Positions 32,466 through 40,820 of a stretch of 64,000 nt of DNA are shown here, piece after piece. Made by a program: the position numbers and the translations under genes. Origin of the DNA: Syntrophomonadaceae bacterium (GTDB lineage: Bacteria > Bacillota > Syntrophomonadia > Syntrophomonadales > Syntrophomonadaceae); NCBI GenBank assembly GCA_012729835.1, contig JAAYCK010000002.1:1-64000 (forward strand). Direction: 5' to 3'. The stretch's first letter is position 1; each line of letters starts with the position of its first letter. The notes below the pieces were generated by a model, which did not search any database, had not been told where the DNA came from, and saw only the letters and a list, made by a program, of their open reading frames with translations.

Positions 32466-32690
32466 CTACCACCACCCATTAATCTTCCCCGCCTGGTTGA
32501 CGACATTAGTGGCCAGTAGGAGCAACATTCCCGCATGTACCTTGCGTTCAAACTTGCCGGTTTGCGCCCGGTATATGTCCAGAAATGATGGTTTCTCCCG
32601 TCTGGGCTTGTCCGCTGCTTTGACCGGCTGAACTGATATATGGCTGATCTTATATTGATCACGGGCAATCGCGATGCTTTCTTCACGCAC
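32466..32690 (-). CDS. Hypothetical phage protein, 74 residues
   Basis: A 74-residue basic protein starting at GTG 32690, preceded by GGAGGGACAAGCCA. A competing frame of similar length on the same strand (start 32686) lacks this ribosome site and is rejected. The protein reads REESIAIARDQYKISHISVQ, then MLLLLATNVVNQAGKINGWW. Unknown function. Confidence 0.5.
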   Translation of the reverse strand: MREESIAIARDQYKISHISVQPVKAADKPRREKPSFLDIYRAQTGKFERKVHAGMLLLLATNVVNQAGKINGWW

Positions 32691-32946
32691 TGGCTTGTCC
32701 CTCCTTCGGATATATCTCTCGGTAATCTGCTACCCGTTTCCTTATTCGGTCATCTACGTCATAGCCTTTTGCAATGCATTCCTCTTGGTACTTGATGTCG
32801 TCTGCCAGGGCTAACATATAGGCTTCTATCTTCACCTGTCTCTCGGTGGGTTGGCTCGGCTCGGCCTTTAACTGCTTTGCCTCATCTATTATTTGGTCTA
32901 CCAAGGCCAAAATGCTCGTTATTACCTTGTTGTTAACATTGCTCAT
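32683..32946 (-). CDS. Hypothetical phage protein, 87 residues
   Basis: An 87-residue helical acidic protein (SNVNNKVITSILALVDQIID...). Charged coiled-coil composition, no recognised family. It has an AAAGGAGG ribosome site and overlaps both neighbours by a few bases, as the rest of the operon does. Confidence 0.6.
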   Translation of the reverse strand: MSNVNNKVITSILALVDQIIDEAKQLKAEPSQPTERQVKIEAYMLALADDIKYQEECIAKGYDVDDRIRKRVADYREIYPKEGQASA

Positions 32947-33445
32947 CGGAAAGAGCCTCCTTTGCTTCGTCGAGGAATCCTTTGGCTATAACCCTATGGA
33001 TTTCCCCAACCGATTCGCAGTTTTCGCGATATACTTGATCGGCACCAACAAGGGTGTAATAATGCAACAGTTCTTCAGCAGCTCGTTTGAGAGCCAGCTT
33101 GTACTCTTCCAATTCCCGCAGCAGGTCCGCCCCGGGGTGGGGATTTTCGTTATAAAAACATTCCATCGACCTGAATAAATCGTTAACAACTTCGTCCTTA
33201 TCGCTCTTGCCAGTAAAGACATAATTCAAATCAGCCAACCAAGCCTTGATATATTGCAGCGTACCCGCGTTGTCCGCTTTCGCCTGGGCGAGCTGGGCTT
33301 CGAGGTCTTTGACCTTCTCCGCAAGCTCGTTCCTTGAATCTACAGCCATCTGTATAAATGCTTCTATATCCATCAACATTGGCGGCTCTACCCCGTTGTC
33401 CAGAAGAACCGATTTGCAGTCTTCCTTTATCGATACATTCAGCAT
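32933..33445 (-). CDS. Hypothetical coiled-coil phage protein, 170 residues
   Basis: Start chosen at ATG 33445, after GAGGGATAAG. The protein reads MLNVSIKEDCKSVLLDNGVE and has a coiled coil at about 35-60 (AEKVKDLEAQLAQAKADNAG). The remainder is helical and acidic. I recognise no function. It overlaps the downstream gene by 14 bases. Confidence 0.6.
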   Translation of the reverse strand: MLNVSIKEDCKSVLLDNGVEPPMLMDIEAFIQMAVDSRNELAEKVKDLEAQLAQAKADNAGTLQYIKAWLADLNYVFTGKSDKDEVVNDLFRSMECFYNENPHPGADLLRELEEYKLALKRAAEELLHYYTLVGADQVYRENCESVGEIHRVIAKGFLDEAKEALSDEQC

Positions 33446-33447
33446 CC

Positions 33448-33636
33448 TTATCCCTCGCTTTCCCCGGCGCACTCCGGACACCAGTCCTCCCAATTACCGT
33501 TCCGCTTTTTGCTTTTCCATCCGGCCTCTTTCTTAACATCAAGGGCATCGTGGAAGCCAATAACCGGCTCGTCGTAGATGTAACCGCAGTTGTCGCAAAT
33601 GAGGTCGTATTTACCGTGAGAGTTGTCTATGGTCAT
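33448..33636 (-). CDS. Small zinc-ribbon protein
   Basis: A 62-residue protein starting at ATG 33636 (AGGGGGTG six bases before). It contains LICDNCGYIYDEPVIGFHDA and ends with a WCPECAGE motif, so two Cys-x2-Cys pairs form a zinc ribbon. This type (Gly-Trp-Lys between the knuckles) is common in Clostridia phages. Likely a nucleic-acid or protein-binding accessory factor. Confidence 0.65.
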   Translation of the reverse strand: MTIDNSHGKYDLICDNCGYIYDEPVIGFHDALDVKKEAGWKSKKRNGNWEDWCPECAGESEG

Positions 33637-33648
33637 CAGCGGCACCCC

Positions 33649-33948
33649 CTAATAAATCGAGTCTAATGCACTGCGCCGACTTCCCGATATCCCGCCGGCA
33701 GGCGGCATCCGAAAGACGACTTTTGGCGTCTCCCAATCTTCGCTGGGTAAAAGCCTTACGCGTTCATGGAAAATCACATATTCCTGTATCTGATTTAGAA
33801 CCTCTGTGGCCTCACCTTCGGAAGAATATTCGCCGACAAAGGCCTTGCGCAACCCTTCGCCCTCGGCATAAACTTTTTCGCCGTCAACCCATATAACATC
33901 AGCATTGCAAAGTACCATGCCGTTCTGCGACCGTATCCAAATACCCAA
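33649..33948 (-). CDS. Hypothetical phage protein, 99 residues
   Basis: Start placed at TTG 33948, because GGGGAGATCACT gives correct spacing; a GTG at 33972 would overlap the neighbour. It reads GIWIRSQNGMVLCNADVIWV, then YSSEGEATEVLNQIQEYV. Proteins with this 'IRSQDG...YSTEEEA' pattern are common small Firmicutes phage proteins of unknown function. Confidence 0.6.
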   Translation of the reverse strand: MGIWIRSQNGMVLCNADVIWVDGEKVYAEGEGLRKAFVGEYSSEGEATEVLNQIQEYVIFHERVRLLPSEDWETPKVVFRMPPAGGISGSRRSALDSIY

Positions 33949-33968
33949 AGTGATCTCCCCTTTCTCGA

Positions 33969-34319
33969 TCACGCTTTGCTGGCCTGAGCTTTACCCAACG
34001 GTAACCCGCAGATCTTGCAGAACTTTGCCCCAGGGTTTATCTCTTCGTTTCCGCATTGGGGACAATGCGGCGGAATGCCAATCCCGGCCATCGCAAAAAG
34101 AACCTTCTTAATGAGGTCAGGTTCTTCTTTTCCTCCATCCATCTGGATTACATGGACCTTTGGCTTCAGGTTGAGCTCCGGTTTCGGTTCCGATAGCATG
34201 ATCTCCAATATCTTCAGACCGAAGAGGCCAGAGCCAACCAATGTCCACTGATTCTTGTTGGCACCATGCTCTATCTTTTCTCGGCACTCGTTTAATGCCG
34301 CTAAAATCTGTTTGTTCAT
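33969..34319 (-). CDS. Zinc-ribbon hypothetical protein, 116 residues
   Basis: A 116-residue protein with a helical first half and a C-terminal zinc ribbon, CPQCGNEE...CKICGLPLG. Four Cys in two Cys-x2-Cys pairs support zinc binding. It lies just downstream of recT, so a role with recombination is possible but not shown. Confidence 0.6.
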   Translation of the reverse strand: MNKQILAALNECREKIEHGANKNQWTLVGSGLFGLKILEIMLSEPKPELNLKPKVHVIQMDGGKEEPDLIKKVLFAMAGIGIPPHCPQCGNEEINPGAKFCKICGLPLGKAQASKA

Positions 34320-34353
34320 GATATTTGCTCCCTTCTATTGGCAAGGTCAGGCA

Positions 34354-35223
34354 TTATGCCTGAGCCTGACCTTTCATAGCATTTTCAAAATCAAGAGATC
34401 CTGTATTGTTTGGTTCTCCTGTAGGGCCAGCACCATCAGCCGAGGAAGTGGTTTCTTCCCTGACGTCAAAAGGAACATCAATATATTCCCTCTTGGCTCC
34501 CACATCAGCCTGAGCTGTATCGTCAGCCTCCATAGCGTTAGCCATCTCGAGGCTCTTGGGAGCGTATTTTAGAACGGCGATAAGCACGGTCTTTTTGCCC
34601 ATGGAAACGGGATTAGTCTGCCATCCGCCGTCCTTCTTGTTGAAGCTCTTGGAGAATTTCTTAGCGTGCTTAATGATCTTGGTCCATGACCAACACTCGA
34701 AGTTATATCCACCATTCTTCAGGTGGTAGACGGCATATATATGAGTGGGCAACTCGCCATCTGCAGGACCATCATCGCTCGGGATATGCTCAATGTCCTC
34801 AAATATTCCATAGGTGACCTTGAAATGGTCACCTTTGTATACTTCCCGGACATAGATAGATTTGTATTCCCCGGTTCGATAAGCCAGAGCCAATAAGCCT
34901 TGATATCCCAACTGGAAGGTAGCCTGATCGCCATAGGGAATAATGAAGCACTGTCCGAGGGGAGTATTGGGCTCTAATCCAAACTGAGCGCAGGTTATAA
35001 GGGCTGCTACAAAGCTGCTTTTCGTACAGGCCGCCAACTTCTCATTGCCCGTCCATATCTGAATAGCGAGTTTAGCCATTCGCTGGGGGTCCATTATGCC
35101 CTTTGGCAGAACCGCAGCTATATTTGGTATCTGGGCCTCGAAGAATTGCTGCACCGTCATTGTCTTGGGTTTATCCTGGACCGCCAGTTTGTTAGTGATA
35201 TCAGTACCTTTGCTATCTGCCAT
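34354..35223 (-). CDS. recT: RecT family single-strand annealing protein
   Basis: A 289-residue RecT-family annealase. Core features are ALITCAQFGLEPNTPLGQCF, IIPYGDQATFQLGYQGLLAL and a downstream SWTKIIKHAKKFSKSF segment. The C-terminus is acidic and disordered. It anneals complementary single strands made by the partner exonuclease encoded 190 bases upstream (YqaJ type), as in SKIN yqaJ-yqaK and Rac recE-recT. Confidence 0.92.
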   Translation of the reverse strand: MADSKGTDITNKLAVQDKPKTMTVQQFFEAQIPNIAAVLPKGIMDPQRMAKLAIQIWTGNEKLAACTKSSFVAALITCAQFGLEPNTPLGQCFIIPYGDQATFQLGYQGLLALAYRTGEYKSIYVREVYKGDHFKVTYGIFEDIEHIPSDDGPADGELPTHIYAVYHLKNGGYNFECWSWTKIIKHAKKFSKSFNKKDGGWQTNPVSMGKKTVLIAVLKYAPKSLEMANAMEADDTAQADVGAKREYIDVPFDVREETTSSADGAGPTGEPNNTGSLDFENAMKGQAQA

Positions 35224-35395
35224 TGGTATTGTCCTCCTTTAAAATCTTTTCGCCTAATGCTTGGAACAAAGCGGTGGCTTGATCGCGTGTCATTATTATC
35301 CAAAGGGATTTGCCGATAGCAACATCAACTAAATCTCCTCCAGTGTTGTATCTGATCTCATTCCCGCATTCGCTTACATTAATTTCCCCCGTCAT
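35213..35395 (-). CDS. Hypothetical protein between recT and exonuclease
   Basis: A 60-residue protein (TGEINVSECGNEIRYNTGGD, then a helical DQATALFQALGEKILKE end). It overlaps recT by 11 bases, so the pair is probably translationally coupled. Unknown function; small accessory proteins in this slot occur in other recT operons. Confidence 0.55.
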   Translation of the reverse strand: MTGEINVSECGNEIRYNTGGDLVDVAIGKSLWIIMTRDQATALFQALGEKILKEDNTNGR

Positions 35396-35409
35396 AACCC
35401 CGCGCCCCC

Positions 35410-36369
35410 CTAATACACCCGTAACGCCCGGAAGCTAGTCGGTTCAACCGTATAGCCTTTCCGGTGGGTGGTTTTCCAGGTGATTTTCTTGTTTCCGACA
35501 AAGGCCATTTCAGCCTCGCCCATGGCCTGCATGAACTTCTGCTTGATGCCCTCTTGCTCCAAAGACAACTCTTTGATCTTGGCCCCCAGGTCCTTATACC
35601 GGTCATAGTAGCCCTGGTGATCAGGAAGTTGTACGACCTTGCCGCTGTCCTCTTTTTCATAGAGCTTTTTAAGGATGTCGGTATCATCATCAAGGCCGGC
35701 CGGCATGGGTTCAATCCGCAGGACAACAAAGTTATCCCAGAAATCAATTAGGCGGGGAGTCATGAGGTTTATAAACTCGTCATTGCGGGGGATCATGGTC
35801 CACAGAAGCCGCTTACCTACCAATGCCACTACATAGGCATATGATAAACCTGTGATGCTTAACTCCTGCTGGATCTGCGCATAATAGTGGTCGGGCAAAT
35901 TATCGTCCTGCCACTCCCGCCACTGCATTTCTGATGCAGTCTTGATCTCGATAACTCCAGGTCCATACTCCGGATGCTCCACTATCCCGTCCAGATTGAC
36001 TGACAACATTTCAAAGTCGGGATGTTGTAACATATATGGGTAGGCATGGACCTTGATCTCAATCCCCTCTTGCTTGAGGAAACGCTTCGGGAACTCTTCC
36101 CGGATATGGGGCTCCATCCAGTTTCCAAACTCGGTATGGATATTGCCCTCGAAGGTCGAGCCTTGAGTCTTATCTACGTATACACCGAAACTGGAACGCC
36201 AGGGATTAATGCCTAATACTGCAGCCACTTCAGAGGCACCAATGTAGTGCCTCCGCAGTTGCAACCACTCAGATTCGGGCATGTCGGTGGTGTCTGCAAT
36301 AACAATGCCTTTAATGCCAAATCCGGGGTCGATAAGAGTCTGTAGCTTCTCCGCTGCCATTGCCACCAT
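35410..36369 (-). CDS. YqaJ-like viral recombinase exonuclease
   Basis: A 319-residue lambda-exonuclease-fold protein (YqaJ). It shows YIGASEVAAVLGINPW near residue 40, a central Asp region and the GVIEIKTASEMQW motif with the catalytic ExK pair, plus a C-terminal coiled-coil segment. It resects double-strand ends 5'-3' to feed RecT. The start lies one base after the ATPase gene stop, with ATG after GGTGGCA. Confidence 0.9.
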   Translation of the reverse strand: MVAMAAEKLQTLIDPGFGIKGIVIADTTDMPESEWLQLRRHYIGASEVAAVLGINPWRSSFGVYVDKTQGSTFEGNIHTEFGNWMEPHIREEFPKRFLKQEGIEIKVHAYPYMLQHPDFEMLSVNLDGIVEHPEYGPGVIEIKTASEMQWREWQDDNLPDHYYAQIQQELSITGLSYAYVVALVGKRLLWTMIPRNDEFINLMTPRLIDFWDNFVVLRIEPMPAGLDDDTDILKKLYEKEDSGKVVQLPDHQGYYDRYKDLGAKIKELSLEQEGIKQKFMQAMGEAEMAFVGNKKITWKTTHRKGYTVEPTSFRALRVY

Positions 36370-37938
36370 CTAGCTCACCGCCTTTACCTGCAGGTCGCCC
36401 TGGGTGACTTCAGTGATGAAATACTGATAATCATCATTGGCTATCTCCTGCAGCATGATTTCGCGCTGATCAGTGTCCAGGGATTCAAAGCGGTCGATAC
36501 AGATCAGTTTAAGATCCCCGGTTGTGGCCCGGGCAATATCAAGGGCCAGCTTGATCTGTCTGCTGGTGGAAAGGTTGGTGATGGGCAGATCATCAATGGT
36601 AATCTGCATTTGATCATTGATGCCCAAACCCTTGATGGGCAGTTTAATATCCTGCAGCAACAGTGCCGGGAGCTCTCGGGCCTTGGTTACGTGCTGATCG
36701 AACAACGCTGCCCGTTCCACTTTGAGGTTTAGCGTATCCCGCAATGCTTGCATCTGGTCATACAGGGCAATATACCCCTTCATGGATTCTGCTTTGTTGG
36801 CTTCTTTCTCCAGGGGTTCAATCTCTATTGCCGGATGGGTACCCAGAAAACACTCTGCATTCTCAGCCCGGTTTCGAATCCCCTTCTTTTCGTCATCTCG
36901 GCGCTCGTCTATAGCTTTGATGCATGCATCCCGCTCCTTCTCAAGCCCTTCAATCTTTATGGCTACAATGCCATCATCGATATTAGCCAGGTCGTTCTTC
37001 TTGAGAATGATCTTGTTCTTGGCGGCCTGGATGCCTTCTTGCAGGAGCTTGATCTTCTCTTCCATGTCACTGATCTCAGATTCGATGCCGGTAATTTCAT
37101 CCCGGATCTTCTGCTTATCTTCCTCAACACTCTTCCGGGCCTTATCAGCTTTGAACTCAAAAAGCTCCTGTTGCTCCCGTACCTGTTGGTCGTATTTGCG
37201 GTCAACATTGGCCATCTTGTCGCCCCAGGTATCTATCGCTTCCTGGGCTTGCTGGCGCATGGCGTTTACCTTCTGAGCATCCTGGACCTTTGCCCACAAA
37301 TCCCCAAGCTTGAGGTCCCGCCAATCATCAGCGTTGTAATTATCCGGCAGCTGTTCGAATAATGCGTGGATCTCATTCTGGCACTCTTTAACTTCGGTGT
37401 TGGCAATAGTGCGACGATCATAGAAATACTTCTCGGCCAGGTAGGTCAGCACATCGATAGCATGTTGATTCAGATTGACTTCCGGTACCATCCCAAACCA
37501 TTCCTGCAGGTTCTCTTCGGTTACCCTTATTGGCATGAGGGAGAGCAATAGCTTGGTTTGATCAGATTCTTTCTGGGCCATAAAATCTACCGGGTTAAAG
37601 CCAAAACCTTCACCTGTCAAACCCTTAAGGTAGGTCTCGGGCTTTGAGATACTGGCTCCCGCCCGAGTTATTTTGGCCGATTCCTTGCCGTCGGGCATGA
37701 TTCTGCGGTCTATTGCAGTGCTATCGTCTAAGGCAACGAAGAGAGTAGCCCCTTCTGTCCCCTCGCGGACAAATTGAGTACGCCTCTTTGTATTGCGTAC
37801 GGCCTTTTCAATGACTTCGAGAACAGAGGTTTTACCCCGTTCATTACCACCCTGGATCAGGTTGATTTTCGCCGCTTGGATCTCCAGCTCTGATATGCCA
37901 AGGCAGTTCCTGATTTCGAGTCTCGATATCTTAGGCAT
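36370..37938 (-). CDS. SbcC/RecF-like AAA ATPase with coiled coil
   Basis: A 522-residue SMC-like ATPase. The N-terminus has LEIRNCLGISELEIQAAKIN and the Walker A GGNERGKTS. A long coiled coil occupies about residues 200-330 (KARKSVEEDKQKIRDEITGI). The C-terminal ATPase half has LSTSRQIKLALDIARATTGD (signature) and LICIDRFESLDTDQREIML (Walker B). Phage members of this class sit beside the YqaJ/RecT pair and probably assist end processing. Confidence 0.85.
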   Translation of the reverse strand: MPKISRLEIRNCLGISELEIQAAKINLIQGGNERGKTSVLEVIEKAVRNTKRRTQFVREGTEGATLFVALDDSTAIDRRIMPDGKESAKITRAGASISKPETYLKGLTGEGFGFNPVDFMAQKESDQTKLLLSLMPIRVTEENLQEWFGMVPEVNLNQHAIDVLTYLAEKYFYDRRTIANTEVKECQNEIHALFEQLPDNYNADDWRDLKLGDLWAKVQDAQKVNAMRQQAQEAIDTWGDKMANVDRKYDQQVREQQELFEFKADKARKSVEEDKQKIRDEITGIESEISDMEEKIKLLQEGIQAAKNKIILKKNDLANIDDGIVAIKIEGLEKERDACIKAIDERRDDEKKGIRNRAENAECFLGTHPAIEIEPLEKEANKAESMKGYIALYDQMQALRDTLNLKVERAALFDQHVTKARELPALLLQDIKLPIKGLGINDQMQITIDDLPITNLSTSRQIKLALDIARATTGDLKLICIDRFESLDTDQREIMLQEIANDDYQYFITEVTQGDLQVKAVS

Positions 37939-37953
37939 ACAGCCATTCCTCCT

Positions 37954-38148
37954 TTACGCTTCAACTACTCTGCGGTAGTCAACAAACCTGTTGGTAGCTA
38001 CTTGGTACGCCCTGCCCTTTTCCACCTTCACCCCGGCTGCCGGTTCCCATCCCGGCTTATAATCTGCGGTAGCACACTTGCGGCACCGTTTGCGGATCTT
38101 CCCGCCCTTGTTGTCGCAGTTATCGCAGGTCGCTCCTTCGTTTCGCAT
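37954..38148 (-). CDS. Small zinc-finger protein, 64 residues
   Basis: Start at ATG 38148, directly after AGGAGTGAGACC. The protein reads MRNEGATCDNCDNKGGKIRK, then RCRKCATADYKPGWEP. Two Cys-x2-Cys pairs suggest a zinc finger. The C-terminus is basic. A longer in-frame extension lacks a ribosome site. Confidence 0.6.
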   Translation of the reverse strand: MRNEGATCDNCDNKGGKIRKRCRKCATADYKPGWEPAAGVKVEKGRAYQVATNRFVDYRRVVEA

Positions 38149-38173
38149 GGTCTCACTCCTTTTAAAGAGTTGC

Positions 38174-38196
38174 CCGGGGGGCCGAAGCCACCCCGG
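38174..38196 (-). other. GC-rich hairpin in the 146-bp gap between early genes
   Basis: On the minus strand CCGGGG and CCCCGG enclose GGC-TTCG-GCC with a one-base bulge, a very stable hairpin. No T-run follows, so it may be an mRNA processing or attenuator structure preceding the recombination genes. The rest of the 38149-38294 gap shows no gene. Confidence 0.45.
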
Positions 38197-38294
38197 ATAT
38201 ATAGAAACATTAAGGGGGTTACATGGCATCGGAGCGGGTACTTGCGGCGTTCACTCAAATCGGGCCACGGTGCTTTCGCCGCCCCGAAAAGTTA

Positions 38295-38597
38295 TTACGC
38301 CGCCTGATCCTCCGCTGGCAGGATCCCGTACCGGTTCATCAGATCCTCTTCCAACTGCTTGATCTTGTCCTGGGCCTTTAATGCCTCTTCTAACTGCTTC
38401 CCTAACTCAATAGCCTTGGCGCTCAATTCCTCTCCGCCATGGCTGTCATAAAGATCAATCTCGTATAGGGCATTTACTGCCGCCTGATACTGGTCTTCTA
38501 ACTGGGGCAGCTTTTCGACCAGAAGCTTCTGGTGGTTGATATCTGCGAACAGCCTGTTTATCTCATGGACTTTATCCAGTCCCATCAATGTTGGCAC
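38295..38597 (-). CDS. Hypothetical coiled-coil protein
   Basis: About 100 residues from GTG 38597 (after GGGGAGGGGAAAAGCAA) or 96 from ATG 38585. Charged coiled coil throughout (NHQKLLVEKLPQLEDQYQAA). No recognised family. First gene of the leftward early operon after the regulatory block. Confidence 0.55.
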   Translation of the reverse strand: MPTLMGLDKVHEINRLFADINHQKLLVEKLPQLEDQYQAAVNALYEIDLYDSHGGEELSAKAIELGKQLEEALKAQDKIKQLEEDLMNRYGILPAEDQAA

Positions 38598-38648
38598 TTG
38601 CTTTTCCCCTCCCCTGTGGTAAAATTGAGGCAACCTATTTTACATATC

Positions 38649-39116
38649 CTATCTAGCCGCTCTGACCAGCGGCTTTTCTTCTTTTCTGGTGAATAACACT
38701 GCCAGCGCAGCGCCAGCTAATTCTTGAAGCTCTGTTCTGGCTTTCCCCCAAAGCGATTGCTCATTGTTGTCTACCACGCCGTCACAAGCAATAGATATTA
38801 GGTCACCTTCGATGGCCTGCATATCACGGCTTTCCTTTTGGAGTCTGAGCACTGCACGGGGTAGCTCGTCCAAACAAATCGCTGGCAAATATCTCCTGCC
38901 AACCTCTGTGTTTTCCTTAAGGTGCAGGTAAGCTAATTCGGGAGCTCCGTAAAGCTCGATCATGCGGCAGACTACATCATCACCTGGGATGGTCTTGCCG
39001 GTCTCATAGTCTGATAGAGACCTGGGTGATATCTCCAGGCGTTCGGCAGCAACATCCTGATTGAGCCATGCGGGCAACCTGCATAACTTATAAATGTTTT
39101 GGCATTCACTCTTCAT
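38649..39116 (-). CDS. XRE-type HTH regulator
   Basis: A 155-residue protein. An HTH (WLNQDVAAERLEISPRSLSD, continuing YETGKTIPGDDVVCRM) fills residues 15-60. The rest is helical and mentions no known effector domain. It is a plausible second regulator in the lytic direction. The start ATG follows AAAAGGA closely. Confidence 0.75.
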   Translation of the reverse strand: MKSECQNIYKLCRLPAWLNQDVAAERLEISPRSLSDYETGKTIPGDDVVCRMIELYGAPELAYLHLKENTEVGRRYLPAICLDELPRAVLRLQKESRDMQAIEGDLISIACDGVVDNNEQSLWGKARTELQELAGAALAVLFTRKEEKPLVRAAR

Positions 39117-39228
39117 TCCTTTTACACCCCCCTTCTGGTCTAATGATGGTAGAGCCCTTTCCGCTTTACCCCAATACTTTTCCTCGCTGGCCTGGCTCTG
39201 TTGCTAGAGCCGGGTCGGTTATCCCGCC

Positions 39229-39558
39229 TTAAGCAATGATCTTTCTCAACTGTCCATATTGGCCTTCATCATTGCCCCGTTGGGGTGTTCTCTCTTTTTC
39301 ATGTTTGGCCAGATATTCATCAAGTGCTGATCTCCTGAACAAAACCCTTTGTCCACCCGGCTTAGAAGATGGAATTATTCCTTCTCGGGCCCACCGGAGC
39401 ACCGTATCATAAGAAACACCTAAGTATTCGGCGGCTTCCTGAGGAAACATAGTGCGATCTCCGTCGCCTGGCTTTTCTTCTCTATTCCCCAGGTAATTAT
39501 TCAGGTCGTGCAGTTCCTGGGCTATCTGCTCCAATAAAGTAAGGACCTTTTCAACCAA
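39229..39558 (-). CDS. Excisionase-like MerR/HTH_17 DNA-binding protein
   Basis: A 109-residue protein whose centre (residues 35-90) is a helix-turn-helix of the excisionase/MerR class: MFPQEAAEYLGVSYDTVLRW and SSKPGGQRVLFRRSALDEYL. The N-terminal 30 residues form a short coiled coil for dimerisation. It may act as excisionase or as an early regulator. It follows the antirepressor gene by 15 bases. Confidence 0.75.
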   Translation of the reverse strand: MVEKVLTLLEQIAQELHDLNNYLGNREEKPGDGDRTMFPQEAAEYLGVSYDTVLRWAREGIIPSSKPGGQRVLFRRSALDEYLAKHEKERTPQRGNDEGQYGQLRKIIA

Positions 39559-39573
39559 GCGAATTACCTCCTT

Positions 39574-40383
39574 TTACGCCACATATTTGATGGCTAACTC
39601 GCGGACAATGGCGGTGTAGATTTCTTGCAGCCGCCTATCCTGATCGATTACATCCAGCCGATTGGTATCATTGATCTTTGTCTTGCTGGCTCCCGCCTCG
39701 AACAACCGCTCTTTGTGGTTAGCTAAACGCCGACGCAGGTTACATGCAGCCCGTTTTTCTAAGAGATCATAACTCTCTTCCCTGACGCCTTGGAAATCAT
39801 CGCCTCTGGCTCTGGCCACTTTGTTTAACTGCTCATTGATGTACTTGCGCCATTGTTTGTCGGTGGGAGCGAGGGCCTCTTTGATGTTCTGGATAGTTTC
39901 GGCCTGGGCTTCCTGGTTGGTCTCCAGTGCCTGGATTTTCTTTTCCTGGTCAACCAAACACTGAGCAAGTTGAAGGGTAACTTCGGCCTGAGAAACAGGT
40001 TGATTTGTTGGTAAGAAAACTGCAGCCAAAACATCCTTGGCTTTGAGTTGGTATTCAATAACCCGGTCTTGGATCTTGAGGTCATCAATAATACCAGCGT
40101 TGATCTTGGCCAGCCATAATGGTAGGAACTCGAGTTCGATGCATAAAGCTTCTTGAGTGCCGCTATTAGTGGGGAGTGAAATTTTTTTCACCCCTCTGGA
40201 AAGGACTACATCTTCATTAAGTTTCATATATTGCCCACGGCGTTGATTATCATTGAGACCCAGTCCGTTGCATATCCAGCGGGCACCGGCATAAACTTTG
40301 CCATCGTTGAATTTTACGGCTAGTAGTTCTGCCCCGTTGAAATCAACCGTCTTCTGTTCTACTGGCGTGATTTGGTTGTCCAT
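39574..40383 (-). CDS. Phage antirepressor, P22_AR_N-like
   Basis: A 269-residue protein starting at ATG 40383 (GGAGGAGATGCC before it). Residues 1-120 match the P22 antirepressor N-terminal domain: NGAELLAVKFNDGKVYAGAR, LGLNDNQRRGQYMKLNED and ALCIELEFLPLWLAKINAGI. A coiled coil spans about 130-175, and the C-terminal part resembles ORF6C domains. It would counter a CI-like repressor to favour induction. It is next to cro, as expected. Confidence 0.85.
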   Translation of the reverse strand: MDNQITPVEQKTVDFNGAELLAVKFNDGKVYAGARWICNGLGLNDNQRRGQYMKLNEDVVLSRGVKKISLPTNSGTQEALCIELEFLPLWLAKINAGIIDDLKIQDRVIEYQLKAKDVLAAVFLPTNQPVSQAEVTLQLAQCLVDQEKKIQALETNQEAQAETIQNIKEALAPTDKQWRKYINEQLNKVARARGDDFQGVREESYDLLEKRAACNLRRRLANHKERLFEAGASKTKINDTNRLDVIDQDRRLQEIYTAIVRELAIKYVA

Positions 40384-40419
40384 GGCATCTCCTCCTTCCA
40401 TCTTTTACATGTTTACCGT

Positions 40420-40459
40420 CCTAACCGTCTGGGTTAGGTTAATTCCAACCCTAACCTAA
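40420..40459. repeat. Overlapping inverted repeats downstream of cro
   Basis: Three copies of a CCTAAC/GTTAGG element lie here. Two alternative hairpins can form: CCTAAC...GTTAGG (40420-40438) and TTAGGTTA...TAACCTAA (40434-40459). The second overlaps the cro stop. They could be a mutually exclusive attenuator before the antirepressor or operator sites; no T-run follows. Confidence 0.5.
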
Positions 40460-40710
40460 TTGCAGGTGCCGGTGGGCATGCCTTCGATACATTCAGTATC
40501 GTCGTGGGGTAAAAAAATATCTGGGAAGAGTTCTTGCATCGAAATCCCATAGTAAGCTTCTAACCTGATCATGAGATCTCGACCAGGTTTCGATGCTCCA
40601 CTTTCCAACTTGCGAAGATATACGGTTGAAATGTTATTATCTTCTGCAGCTTTGTTGAGAGTTTTTTCGCGGCTCTTTCTTGCCTGAATAAGCTTATTTC
40701 GTCTCAACAT
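40456..40710 (-). CDS. Cro-like XRE regulator
   Basis: An 84-residue protein starting at ATG 40710 (AGGAGGTGCAA in front). The HTH spans about residues 5-60 (LIQARKSREKTLNKAAEDNN, then ISTVYLRKLESGASKPGRDL). It is transcribed away from the CI-like gene from a strong promoter covered by operator sites, so it is the first lytic gene and likely the Cro counterpart. Confidence 0.85.
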   Translation of the reverse strand: MLRRNKLIQARKSREKTLNKAAEDNNISTVYLRKLESGASKPGRDLMIRLEAYYGISMQELFPDIFLPHDDTECIEGMPTGTCN

Positions 40711-40725
40711 TTGCACCTCCTAGCT

Positions 40726-40820
40726 GATACCGTTTGTATCATTGTAAATGATACTTTTTGTATCGTCAAGTTTTTTTCGATACATTTTTTATCATTAATT
40801 GATGTGATAAAATTTGTATC
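40726..40820. promoter_or_regulatory. Four-site operator array of the lysis-lysogeny switch
   Basis: Four 15-bp palindromic sites of the form GATAC-N5-GTATC lie at 40726-40740 and 40750-40764 (both with perfect 5-bp arms), 40779-40793 and 40806-40820 (one mismatch each). Centre-to-centre spacings are 24, 29 and 27 bp. The second site lies in the spacer of the cro promoter and the fourth in that of the repressor promoter. Three or more operators between divergent repressor and cro genes is the lambda-like design. Confidence 0.9.
40741..40769 (-). promoter_or_regulatory. Early lytic promoter (PR-like)
   Basis: On the minus strand TTGACG (-35, 40764-40769) and TACAAT (-10, 40741-40746) are 17 bp apart, a near-consensus sigma-A promoter. 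The spacer contains operator 2. It drives cro and the leftward operon. Confidence 0.85.

Noticed and set aside
32459-32686. Alternative 75-codon frame overlapping gene 32466-32690
   Set aside because: The other frame has a GGAGGG ribosome site at correct spacing and fits the operon overlaps better.
36722-37362. Two long plus-strand ORFs opposite the SbcC-like ATPase
   Set aside because: Antisense shadows of coiled-coil coding sequence; the minus-strand protein has clear ATPase motifs.
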